Source: Mycetocola spongiae
GTDB taxonomy: Bacteria > Actinomycetota > Actinomycetes > Actinomycetales > Microbacteriaceae
Reading direction: 5' to 3'
Assembly: GCF_020424085.1 (NCBI RefSeq)
Contig: NZ_CP080203.1
Coordinates: forward strand, 992,001-1,056,000
DNA length: 64,000 nt
Made by a program: the position numbers and the translations under genes. The notes under the pieces were generated by a model. It ran no database searches, had not been told where the DNA came from, and worked only from the letters and a program-made list of their open reading frames with translations. Shown here piece by piece: positions 43,050 through 51,030 of the stretch (position 1 is the stretch's first letter; the number at the start of each line of letters is the position of its first letter).

Positions 43050-45392
43050 ATGACCAACTGGACTCCCCTCGATCCCGGAATCGGCGATCTCGCGTCACTC
43101 TCCCGCTACGCCCAAAACCTCCTCGACCTCGCCGAGGCCCTCGACCAGCGCGCCCGCTCCATAAACGATGCCCTCCTCGAACGCCCCACCCACTGGACCG
43201 GCCCCAGCGCCGAGGCCTGGGACGCAATGATCCGCCCGGAAATCGATGCCGCCTCAACTCTGGCCACCACCTTCCGCACCCGAAACGAGGCCGTCCTCGC
43301 CTACGCCTCATCCCTACGAAATATCAAGGCCGACGTCGCACAAAACCTCGCCACCGCCCACCGCAGCATCTCCCTGGGCACCGACAACGGCATAACCACC
43401 ACACGCGACGCCCAAAGCGGCCACTATACGTGCGCCATCACCCCCACCCGGGCACTCATCACCCCCGAACAGCTCCCCGTTCTTGAGGCACAACTGCGCT
43501 CCACCCAAAGCGCCCTCAACGGCCACGCCCAGGACCTCGACGCGATCGCCGCGCGCCGCCGCCTGGCCGATAACACCCTCGGCGCGGCCCTGGAGCGCCC
43601 CGCCTCCTGGGCCGCGCAACACGCCGCGTATACCGCGATGGGCCTCACCGATCCGCTAAAAATGAGTAAATATCGTCTCACCGAGGCCTTTATCCAAGAC
43701 CTCGACGGGCTCAACCTCGGGGAGGCAAATGCGGATATTCGCGAACGTGATGCCCAAAAAATAAACGATTTTTATGATGCTTTTGGCGGCGACCCGGCGG
43801 TCATGTCCCAGCTGTATTCCTCCCTGGGCGGGGCTCGGATCAATAACCTGCTGCTGCATCTGGAACGCTCCAGCCCCGATCCCGGGGATCAAAGCATCAG
43901 CCTCGTGGAGCGCGAGTGGGCTTTGGATACCGCGCGGCGCATTCGCGACGGGTTCACCCTGGGTTCCCAGGGTTGGGACGAGCACCAGGCACGGGCTTTT
44001 GCCGAGTCCTTTTTTGGCCTCCCCGCTCATCCCGCCCCCGTGACCGGCGCGTTCCTCTTTGATGGTCGGGAACCGCTGGGAGAAAATATTGCCTACGCCC
44101 TGGCCGAGGCCCTGGACCGGTATGAACGCATCGGCGGCCACGGCGGGGCATTTAACGGCTCCCGGGCCCTGACCCCGCTCGAACGCGGCCGCGATGACCT
44201 CTTCGCCGCCGATACCGCGGCGGCCATCTTCCAACAACTCGCCCACCACCCCCAGAAGGCCGCCAACTTCCTCAACCCCGATGACTTCGGCCAGGAATCC
44301 ACAAGGCGCACCGAGTATTGGTTTGCCCAGCGCACCTGGAAAGACGGGCTCCAAGCCGTGACCGCCCTGGCATTGGGCACCCAAAAAATCCCCGGCGGCC
44401 CGCTGGAGACTCCCCCCACCCCCGAGGGCCTACGGCAGGCGGCCGGCCTCGCCGGCCAAGCCATGCGCCTGATCGATTTTAAAGATAAATACGGCGGCGT
44501 CATCTTCCCCGGGGCCACCAGCGATAATATGTCCGAGTTTCTCGCCATCAACCTGCCCGGGTTTATGGACGGCACCCTCGCCGGAAAAACCACCGGTAAC
44601 TTCGGATTCCCGTTTCACCAAAACGAGTTTGATCCCGATTTTTATTCGCCGAATATCGGGCAGGAGGATCTCGGCTTCTGGTTGGGAATCGCCGGGCAAA
44701 CGGCCGCGGGATCAACCCTGCTCGACCTGGCCTATCACAAGGTCAACACCACCTGGACCCGGGACGCGGTGGGCGTGGATCCGGCACTGGGAAACGACCT
44801 GATCGAACGCCTCGTCCAACTACGCCGCCTCCTTGACGTCAACCAGCTCGGCACCCTGGAAAAATTCGCCGGCATCACCGAGGCCCATAAACAACAGGCC
44901 CGCGACCGGGCCCTGAGCCTTCTATCACTCATCCCGATGGGCCCCTCCGCACTGGTGGCAAAGGCCGTGGGAACAACGATGGTAAAGGGCGTGAGCACGG
45001 CGGTGGTAAAGGGCGGCGCGGCCACACTCATCGATGCCACCTGGGGAGCGAGCAAAATCAAATTCTACGACGCCGTGGATCTGGGCTCCCCTCCCCCCGG
45101 CCTCACCCAGGCCCAGGACATCGCGGCCCATCGACGCGCCACGCTGGCCCTGCAGGAACAGTATCGCATCATCCAATACGCCCAGGCCGCCTATGGCTAC
45201 ACCCCCACGCCCCTGCCCGATGGCGATCAACCAGATTTTGGCAATACCACGGCGATGCGCGAATGGGTCAAAAACAACTGGCAGGGCTGCGAGGACGCCT
45301 TCCAGGCCCTACACCCCCGACAAAACGGCCCCCATTACCTCTGGGGAATGATCTACCAGGGCGAGGAAGAAAATAATCCCTTCCACTATTAA
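43050..45392 (+). CDS. WXG-headed large putative type VII substrate (paralogue 1)
   Basis: The 780-residue protein starts with a WXG100-like helical hairpin (residues about 1-110, W49-T50-G51), as found in type VII secreted effectors. A long helical region follows with the landmarks INDFYDAFGGDPAVMSQLYS, IPGGPLETPPTPEGLRQAAG and LAINLPGFMDGTLAGKT. These recur in the protein encoded at 46926. A hydrophobic Ala/Gly-rich stretch lies at about 625-670. I recall such architecture in the DUF6571 group but cannot verify it. No toxin or nuclease motif is seen. The ribosome binding site GAAAGGAGACACCC is strong. A lipoprotein gene follows after 29 bp. Confidence 0.82.
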   Translation: MTNWTPLDPGIGDLASLSRYAQNLLDLAEALDQRARSINDALLERPTHWTGPSAEAWDAMIRPEIDAASTLATTFRTRNEAVLAYASSLRNIKADVAQNLATAHRSISLGTDNGITTTRDAQSGHYTCAITPTRALITPEQLPVLEAQLRSTQSALNGHAQDLDAIAARRRLADNTLGAALERPASWAAQHAAYTAMGLTDPLKMSKYRLTEAFIQDLDGLNLGEANADIRERDAQKINDFYDAFGGDPAVMSQLYSSLGGARINNLLLHLERSSPDPGDQSISLVEREWALDTARRIRDGFTLGSQGWDEHQARAFAESFFGLPAHPAPVTGAFLFDGREPLGENIAYALAEALDRYERIGGHGGAFNGSRALTPLERGRDDLFAADTAAAIFQQLAHHPQKAANFLNPDDFGQESTRRTEYWFAQRTWKDGLQAVTALALGTQKIPGGPLETPPTPEGLRQAAGLAGQAMRLIDFKDKYGGVIFPGATSDNMSEFLAINLPGFMDGTLAGKTTGNFGFPFHQNEFDPDFYSPNIGQEDLGFWLGIAGQTAAGSTLLDLAYHKVNTTWTRDAVGVDPALGNDLIERLVQLRRLLDVNQLGTLEKFAGITEAHKQQARDRALSLLSLIPMGPSALVAKAVGTTMVKGVSTAVVKGGAATLIDATWGASKIKFYDAVDLGSPPPGLTQAQDIAAHRRATLALQEQYRIIQYAQAAYGYTPTPLPDGDQPDFGNTTAMREWVKNNWQGCEDAFQALHPRQNGPHYLWGMIYQGEEENNPFHY

Positions 45393-45421
45393 TCCCGGCC
45401 CGACCCTATCTTGAGGAACAC

Positions 45422-46162
45422 ATGAAACCCGCATCCCGCCGCCCACACGCCCTCGCCCGCGCACTCACCCTCGGGCTCATCCTCGCGCTAGCCGGCTGCA
45501 CCCCACCAATCAAACCCGAGGACATGCCCCCCACCCAAATAGACACCCCCACCCTCACCTGGGAAAACGGCATCACCCCCACCGGCCCCCTCGAAAACAC
45601 CATCTACGTCCAATACATCCGCGAACTACGCCTCGGCGAAGCCCTCGCCTGGAACATCGGAGACTTCACCATCCCCCAACTCACCAACATCGAATCCGAC
45701 CCATTTCGACTTTCCGTCTCGTATTCCACACAACGCGATCTTCCATTCGTATTCCTCGGCCCTGCCCCCTTCACCCCACTCACCATCACCCGGGCGGAAA
45801 AACAACCCGAGGACGGCAGCGAACGCGTCATCGTGAGAGTCTGCCAACGGCAAAGTGAGGACTATCTCAGGGAAACCCCGAATCCCGAAAAATATTATCG
45901 AGACGTCAACCGAGGAAACGAAATTTTTACCTATACCCTCGACCACCACCCCGATAACACCATCACGAATTCATTCGGTGCCGCCGGGACATTCTGCCCG
46001 GACACACAAGTGCCCCTCGCCCTGTTTGATACCACCCCCACACTCCCCACACCCCCGGTAAATAAACCCGTGCGCAAGGCACCCTATGAGGTATCCACCG
46101 ATACCAAAAAATGGGTCGCCACCACCGACCTCAACGGCAACCCCCTCCCCACCACACCCTAA
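45422..46162 (+). CDS. Lipoprotein 1 of a paralogous set
   Basis: The 246-residue protein has a signal peptide ALARALTLGLILALAGC with the lipobox Cys near residue 25, and a mature part with the conserved segment IDTPTLTWENGITPTGPLEN and GEALAWNIGDFTIPQLTN. Family unknown. It follows the WXG-headed gene and precedes a near-copy of itself, with exactly matching ends and a diverged middle. It could be an immunity or partner protein for the substrate. Codons are strongly C-ending, with CAA and GAA preferred over CAG and GAG, unlike the housekeeping genes. Confidence 0.85.
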   Translation: MKPASRRPHALARALTLGLILALAGCTPPIKPEDMPPTQIDTPTLTWENGITPTGPLENTIYVQYIRELRLGEALAWNIGDFTIPQLTNIESDPFRLSVSYSTQRDLPFVFLGPAPFTPLTITRAEKQPEDGSERVIVRVCQRQSEDYLRETPNPEKYYRDVNRGNEIFTYTLDHHPDNTITNSFGAAGTFCPDTQVPLALFDTTPTLPTPPVNKPVRKAPYEVSTDTKKWVATTDLNGNPLPTTP

Positions 46163-46190
46163 ACACCCCACCCACCATGCCCACCACTCA
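45442..46190 (+). repeat. 749-bp tandem duplication, unit 1
   Basis: 45442-45696 is identical to 46191-46445 (255 bp), and the tail 46112-46172 is identical to 46861-46921, both at a 749-bp offset. The middle has diverged in sequence but not in length. Confidence 0.9.
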
Positions 46191-46911
46191 CCCACACGCC
46201 CTCGCCCGCGCACTCACCCTCGGGCTCATCCTCGCGCTAGCCGGCTGCACCCCACCAATCAAACCCGAGGACATGCCCCCCACCCAAATAGACACCCCCA
46301 CCCTCACCTGGGAAAACGGCATCACCCCCACCGGCCCCCTCGAAAACACCATCTACGTCCAATACATCCGCGAACTACGCCTCGGCGAAGCCCTCGCCTG
46401 GAACATCGGAGACTTCACCATCCCCCAACTCACCAACATCGAATCACGACCCTTACGACTCGCCAATTCTTATATATCGCAACGAGACTACCCCTTTGTG
46501 TATTTAGGTCCCGCCCCCTTCACCCCGCTCACCATCACCCTGGACGAAAAACAACCCGAGGACGGCAGCGAACGCGTCATCGTGAGAGTCTGCCAACGCC
46601 AGGACGAAGACTACATTTCAGAAACCCCCGGCATGGGAAAGTTCCCCGCAGACATCCGCCGCGGCAACGGCATCTATACCTATACCCTCGATCACCACCC
46701 CGATGGGACCATCACAAACCGAAGTAACGGAACCTCAAACCTCTGCCCGGACACACAAGTCCCACTCGCCCTGTTTGATACCACCCCCACACTCCCCACA
46801 CCCCCGGTAAATCACGAAGTACGCGAAGCCCCCAGCACTCGCCCCCAAAACCTCAAAAAATGGGTCGCCACCACCGACCTCAACGGCAACCCCCTCCCCA
46901 CCACACCCTAA
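46177..46911 (+). CDS. Lipoprotein 2, tandem copy of lipoprotein 1
   Basis: The 244-residue protein starts at ATG 46177 (MPTTHPHALARALTLGLILA) and has its lipobox Cys near residue 23. It matches lipoprotein 1 exactly over the signal peptide and first third, then differs at many residues (for example SRPLRLANSYISQRDYP against SDPFRLSVSYSTQRDLP), and is identical again at the end (KKWVATTDLNGNPLPTTP). It has no ribosome binding site and lies 14 bp after the previous stop, so translation should depend on reinitiation. Confidence 0.85.
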   Translation: MPTTHPHALARALTLGLILALAGCTPPIKPEDMPPTQIDTPTLTWENGITPTGPLENTIYVQYIRELRLGEALAWNIGDFTIPQLTNIESRPLRLANSYISQRDYPFVYLGPAPFTPLTITLDEKQPEDGSERVIVRVCQRQDEDYISETPGMGKFPADIRRGNGIYTYTLDHHPDGTITNRSNGTSNLCPDTQVPLALFDTTPTLPTPPVNHEVREAPSTRPQNLKKWVATTDLNGNPLPTTP

Positions 46912-46939
46912 ACACCCCACCAACAATGTCCACCACTCA
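46191..46939 (+). repeat. 749-bp tandem duplication, unit 2
   Basis: Second unit of the duplication. A third, decayed start follows immediately. From 46926 the sequence again reads ATG-CCACCACTCACCC and then aligns, after a deletion of about a dozen bases, with the signal-peptide codons of the lipoproteins. Confidence 0.88.
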
Positions 46940-49139
46940 CCCCCGCATTCACCCAGGGACTCCTCCTCGTGCTGTCGGCCTCCGCAACTTCGAAACCGAG
47001 TTCCAAGAACGCGTTAAAAAACTGAACGAGCTTTGGGGAATGTTCCGAGCCGGACGAACAGACACGCTTGACCCGAGACGTTTTCTGTTGAGCTTTACCC
47101 TCAAGGCTTCTACCAACCCTCTCGTGGTAAACACGGTTGGAAACCCCGATACCGCGATCGATACGACCGTTTTGGGGCCGGTGATGAATAGCGGCGCCCA
47201 TGATCCTGATTGTGTTATCGAGGCAGGCTTCAACAAAAAAGAACGATTTGCCGGATTTGCCGGCAGAATTCGCTCGCACCTCCCGCAGGACTGGATTAAT
47301 ACCCGGGCCGCGCTCTCCTCCCTGGGCATCAACGTCACCATAATGACCCCCGGCGAGGCGGGTAAAAAACTCGCCGACCTCCTCGGCGACTACGCCGCCC
47401 AGGAAGATCTCACCGCGGAACAGCTCGCAAACCTCGATACCTATTTTGAGTTTTATGGCAATGATTCCGAAGCGATGTCCGCCCTGGTAGACCGCCTCGG
47501 ACCCGATAAAATCCGTGATGTCCTCACCAGATTTGCGTTCGAAGCAGATAGCCCGCTGAATAGTGAGGACTTTCAAAAATACGCCGGATACGTGCGCACA
47601 GCGATGGAAATCGGTACCGCGGCCTGGGACCCAAATCGAGCGTCCGATTTTATTAATGCGCTCATCACTCCGCGACCCGATTCCAGCAGTATCAAAGATT
47701 CCAGCGTCATCGCCTATCTCTTTGGCGACGGCGGTCATATGTCCGCAAACCTCGCCCTTGCCGCGGCCCGCCGCATCTACGAGATCGAGTCCAATGGTAA
47801 ACCCGCCCTCGGCGCCGACGATATGCTTGCCAACTCGCTCTTCACTCCGCCCGCCGATCTGAGCGCGCTCGATCCGGCCTCGGCCATTTATAAGGCCCTC
47901 GGCCGCTTCCCCACCGCCGCCGCCGATTTCCTCTGGGCCGACGATAAGCCCGATAGCGCCCTCATTAAATTTCTTTTTGGGAAGCAAGGTGCACGAGATG
48001 GCTATGAGGGCGCCCTCGCCCTCCTGCAGGGCGCCACCCGGATCCCCGGGGGCCCCCTCGATGGCGATAACCCGATAGACCCGGGCGCCTGGGACCGGGT
48101 CGCCCGGTTCACCAGCATTGCGCTGCGTCAGCTCTGCGGTTTTGGGGCTCACCCCGGGGATTCCGCCCTGAGCCAGCTGGGCAAGGACTATCGGGGCGAT
48201 TATCTCAGCGATCAGGCGAAGACCAGGCTCGCCTTCATCCTGGCAACGCATATGCCCGGCTTCCTTGACACGCCGCTCACCGGCACCGCCTCACAAAACG
48301 ACCCCTATGCGACGTCGGATGTATTCACCGTTGGTCAGAGGCTCAACATTCCCAACCTGAGCCTGGATCAGCTCACCACCCTGCTGGGCGTGGCGGGCAG
48401 CTCACCGGGCGGCGACGGGATCCTGATGCACATCCAGGGAAAAATGCAGGAGTCCTATCGACTCTTTCTTCTCGGCTGTTCCCCCGAGCTCCGCGGCGAA
48501 TACCTCGACAAAGCCCTCGCCGGACTCACCACGTTGGATGGTGTCCTCACCGGCACGGCCATGGGCCTGACGCTGAAACAGGCCCAACACGGCGACGCCT
48601 GGGCTAAAAATCGGCAGGCAGATATTGATGCGGCCATCAACCTGCTTGGCAATATTCCCATCGGCGGGGCCGTGGGCAGGGGCGCGGCACTGCTAGGACA
48701 GGCTTTCCCCTCGATCGGTGGCGGAATCGGGGGCGCCCTGACCAAGCAGGCCCTGGGTCAGGGTCTCGGTAAAATTCGGGACGTATCGCTCGAAAACCTG
48801 GGCTGGTTTAACCCTAACACCGGCACCCTGGAACGCGTCGAGACCACGATGCCCGGGTCCCTGCGCGAACAAAAGGCACTCCATCGCTATCGCACCATGC
48901 AACTCGCCGCAGATGTCCTCGGATACCCGGGACTCCCGCGAGACGCGACCGATGAGGAAGCCATTGCCGCCGTGATCGCGGAACACTCCGCCGCCATCGA
49001 CGCACTGCTGCGGGCCTCCGCGGGAGAGCCCCCGGCACTCCCCGGGGAAAACCTCGCCAGCGAACACTCGCTGGATCATATTGCCGACCGGCTCTGGGCC
49101 CTGGCCAACGGCGCCAGCACCTCCAGCACGGAACACTAA
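46926..49139 (+). CDS. Chimeric large putative type VII substrate (paralogue 2) with lipoprotein-derived 5' end
   Basis: The 737-residue product resembles the 780-residue protein in its helical body (TYFEFYGNDSEAMSALVDRLG, IPGGPLDGDNPIDPGAWDRV, ILATHMPGFLDTPLTGTA) but lacks the WXG hairpin. Its first codons descend from the lipoprotein signal sequence in a shifted frame. In the +1 frame 46942 onward reads AFTQGLLLVLSASA, parallel to ALTLGLILALAGC. From about FETEFQERVKKLNELW the body frame takes over. The protein probably cannot be exported as a WXG substrate on its own and may be a recombination product or a silent reservoir. ATG 46926 has no ribosome binding site. Confidence 0.75.
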   Translation: MSTTHPRIHPGTPPRAVGLRNFETEFQERVKKLNELWGMFRAGRTDTLDPRRFLLSFTLKASTNPLVVNTVGNPDTAIDTTVLGPVMNSGAHDPDCVIEAGFNKKERFAGFAGRIRSHLPQDWINTRAALSSLGINVTIMTPGEAGKKLADLLGDYAAQEDLTAEQLANLDTYFEFYGNDSEAMSALVDRLGPDKIRDVLTRFAFEADSPLNSEDFQKYAGYVRTAMEIGTAAWDPNRASDFINALITPRPDSSSIKDSSVIAYLFGDGGHMSANLALAAARRIYEIESNGKPALGADDMLANSLFTPPADLSALDPASAIYKALGRFPTAAADFLWADDKPDSALIKFLFGKQGARDGYEGALALLQGATRIPGGPLDGDNPIDPGAWDRVARFTSIALRQLCGFGAHPGDSALSQLGKDYRGDYLSDQAKTRLAFILATHMPGFLDTPLTGTASQNDPYATSDVFTVGQRLNIPNLSLDQLTTLLGVAGSSPGGDGILMHIQGKMQESYRLFLLGCSPELRGEYLDKALAGLTTLDGVLTGTAMGLTLKQAQHGDAWAKNRQADIDAAINLLGNIPIGGAVGRGAALLGQAFPSIGGGIGGALTKQALGQGLGKIRDVSLENLGWFNPNTGTLERVETTMPGSLREQKALHRYRTMQLAADVLGYPGLPRDATDEEAIAAVIAEHSAAIDALLRASAGEPPALPGENLASEHSLDHIADRLWALANGASTSSTEH

Positions 49140-49165
49140 ACCAATCCCACACCCTAGGAAAGTCC

Positions 49166-49882
49166 ATGAACCTCAACGCTCGTCGCCTTATCCGCAGCAC
49201 CATCTCCGGTGCGTTGCTCCTCTCCGTGCTCGGGCTCGCCGCCTGTGCCCCGGAAGAACCCACACCGGAACCGGAAAAACCCGCCACCGTCATCAACACA
49301 CCCACACAAATCTGGAAGGACGGAATCACGCCCTCCGGTCCCCTCGAAGACGACGAATGGGTCCAGGCCGTGCGCCGCTACGAAATCGGAACAGCGCTGG
49401 CCTGGAATACCGGAGACTTCACCATCAGCCAACTCACATCCGTCGTCGAATATCCCGAGGATATCAGCCGTCCCTACGCCCAGCAGGGCAACGCCCCCTA
49501 TGTCTATCTCGCACCACGCCCCTTCGTGGTCATCAGCTCGGAACCATCCCCCGGAGCAGAACCGCCAAGCAGCGGCCGAAGAGTCACGATCTGCGCCGCA
49601 CCACAAATCGACTGGATCCTCCCCGCCGTCCCCTTTGACCGCGCAAGCCCTCGCCTAGGCAACGATAACTCCGGCATCTTCAGGGCCGTACTCCGCACAT
49701 ACACCGTGGGAAAACTCGACAACGGCAACTACGACGTCTCCGGGGGTGGCGGCGATAAATGCGACGCCACCGGTGCCGCCATCGGCTATTTTGACCCCGC
49801 CCCCACACTCCCCAAAACCCCCGTCACCAAACCCGTCCGCCAACCCTTCACCGAAACCCTCACCCCACGACCCACACCCTGA
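49166..49882 (+). CDS. Lipoprotein 3, divergent paralogue
   Basis: The 238-residue protein has a signal peptide (RRLIRSTISGALLLSVLGLA) with lipobox LAAC (Cys near 27) and shares the family pattern INTPTQIWKDGITPSGPLED and ALAWNTGDFTISQLTS with lipoproteins 1 and 2. The C-terminal half is different. It follows the second large substrate gene by 26 bp with a proper ribosome binding site (AGGAAAGTCC). This repeats the order large substrate then lipoprotein seen upstream. Confidence 0.85.
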   Translation: MNLNARRLIRSTISGALLLSVLGLAACAPEEPTPEPEKPATVINTPTQIWKDGITPSGPLEDDEWVQAVRRYEIGTALAWNTGDFTISQLTSVVEYPEDISRPYAQQGNAPYVYLAPRPFVVISSEPSPGAEPPSSGRRVTICAAPQIDWILPAVPFDRASPRLGNDNSGIFRAVLRTYTVGKLDNGNYDVSGGGGDKCDATGAAIGYFDPAPTLPKTPVTKPVRQPFTETLTPRPTP

Positions 49883-50125
49883 GGCGAGGGAAAACACGAC
49901 TAAAACGGCGCGTGACCGTTCGCGTGCAGGGGTCACGTCCGCGCCATGCGCCCGATTCTTCATACCCTCAACTACGGCCCGTCACCCGGTCACGTCCGGT
50001 CCGTGCGGCCCGGGGATGACCGGGCTCACCGGGAACGATCAACCGCGGAAAACGCCGGCCAGAGCGGGAGTACCCGGGGCAAAATCACACGTGACAGAGC
50101 CGCGTATCCCACCCGAAAACACCAA
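49883..50125. other. Intergenic end of the island
   Basis: No gene is seen. The inverted repeat GTGACC...GGTCAC (49911-49935) and a second GGTCACGTCC at about 49990 are present. It separates the type VII arm (plus) from the sugar-acid operon (minus). Confidence 0.4.
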
Positions 50126-50158
50126 CGGCCCCGCAGACTCGGGGTCTGCGGGGCCGAT
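50126..50158 (-). terminator. Terminator of the sugar-acid operon
   Basis: A 13- to 15-bp GC stem (CGGCCCCGCAGAC and its complement) with a short loop lies 20 bp after the aldolase stop. Its minus-strand downstream side contains TTGGTGTTTTC. Confidence 0.75.
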
Positions 50159-50178
50159 ACGGGAGGATAGGGCGGGCG

Positions 50179-51030
50179 TTAGGCGCGGGCCGCGCCGCCG
50201 ATACGGGTGATGGCGCCGCGGGAAAACTCGGTGGCCGCGGTGCGCCAGGCGCGCTCGAGGTCAAAGACGTTATCCCCGCGGTCGCGGCTCAGCGGGAGCT
50301 GCGCGGCGAGGGCATCAAGGCCCGCCGCACGCAGTTCCGTATTCACGTTAATCTTGCCCAGACCCGCGGTCGGCGCACGATCGATATCGCTCTCCGGCAG
50401 GCCCGAGGCGCCGTGCAGCGTGAGCGGCACATCGGTCTGCGCGCGGATCGCGGCAATCAGGTCCCAGTCCAACTCGGGGGTACCCAGATATGCGCCGTGC
50501 ACGTTGCCCACGGCCACGGCCAGCAGGTGGCAGCCGCTCTCGGCCACAAAATCGCGCACCAGGGAGGCATCGGTTTTCCCCGACGCGCTGACAGCGATCG
50601 CGGAATCCTCGTCCCCGGCCAGGGCCCCCAGCTCCGCCTCCACCACGATCCCCGCGGCGGCCGTGGCCTCCACGATCTCGCGGACAAAGGCGGCGTTCTG
50701 GGCCACGGGAAGACGCGAACCATCCGCAAGCACCGAGTCCACCCCCGCCTCCACGGCGGCCAGGATCAGCGCCCGGTCCGTGGCATGATCCAGCTGCACA
50801 CTCACCGGCACACTCGCCGCATCGGCCAGCGCGCGCAATGCCCGCACATAGCCCGGCCCGTGACGCTCGGCCACGGTGTTCTGGGTGACCAGCACGGTCA
50901 CCGGCGCACCCAGGTCCTCCGCGGCGGCCACAATACCCGCCGCCGTGGAATAGTCATAGGCGGTCAGCGCGGCAATCGCTCCCCCGCGCCCCAGCAGCTC
51001 GCGAGCCAGGGTATCCAGGCGGGCGTGCAC
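50179..51030 (-). CDS. Class II fructose-bisphosphate aldolase-family protein
   Basis: The 283-residue TIM-barrel protein has the class II features: proton-donor Asp and zinc His in SVQLDHATD, further zinc ligands in AVAVGNVHGAYLG and LTLHGASGLPESD, and the phosphate-site KINVNTELR. In this operon, with a DUF1537 kinase and a dehydrogenase, it probably cleaves a phosphorylated 3-oxo sugar acid to a C3 phosphate and a small product; glycolysis is unlikely. The GTG start overlaps the permease stop by one base (TAGTG). The exact substrate is unknown. Confidence 0.87.
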   Translation of the reverse strand: MHARLDTLARELLGRGGAIAALTAYDYSTAAGIVAAAEDLGAPVTVLVTQNTVAERHGPGYVRALRALADAASVPVSVQLDHATDRALILAAVEAGVDSVLADGSRLPVAQNAAFVREIVEATAAAGIVVEAELGALAGDEDSAIAVSASGKTDASLVRDFVAESGCHLLAVAVGNVHGAYLGTPELDWDLIAAIRAQTDVPLTLHGASGLPESDIDRAPTAGLGKINVNTELRAAGLDALAAQLPLSRDRGDNVFDLERAWRTAATEFSRGAITRIGGAARA

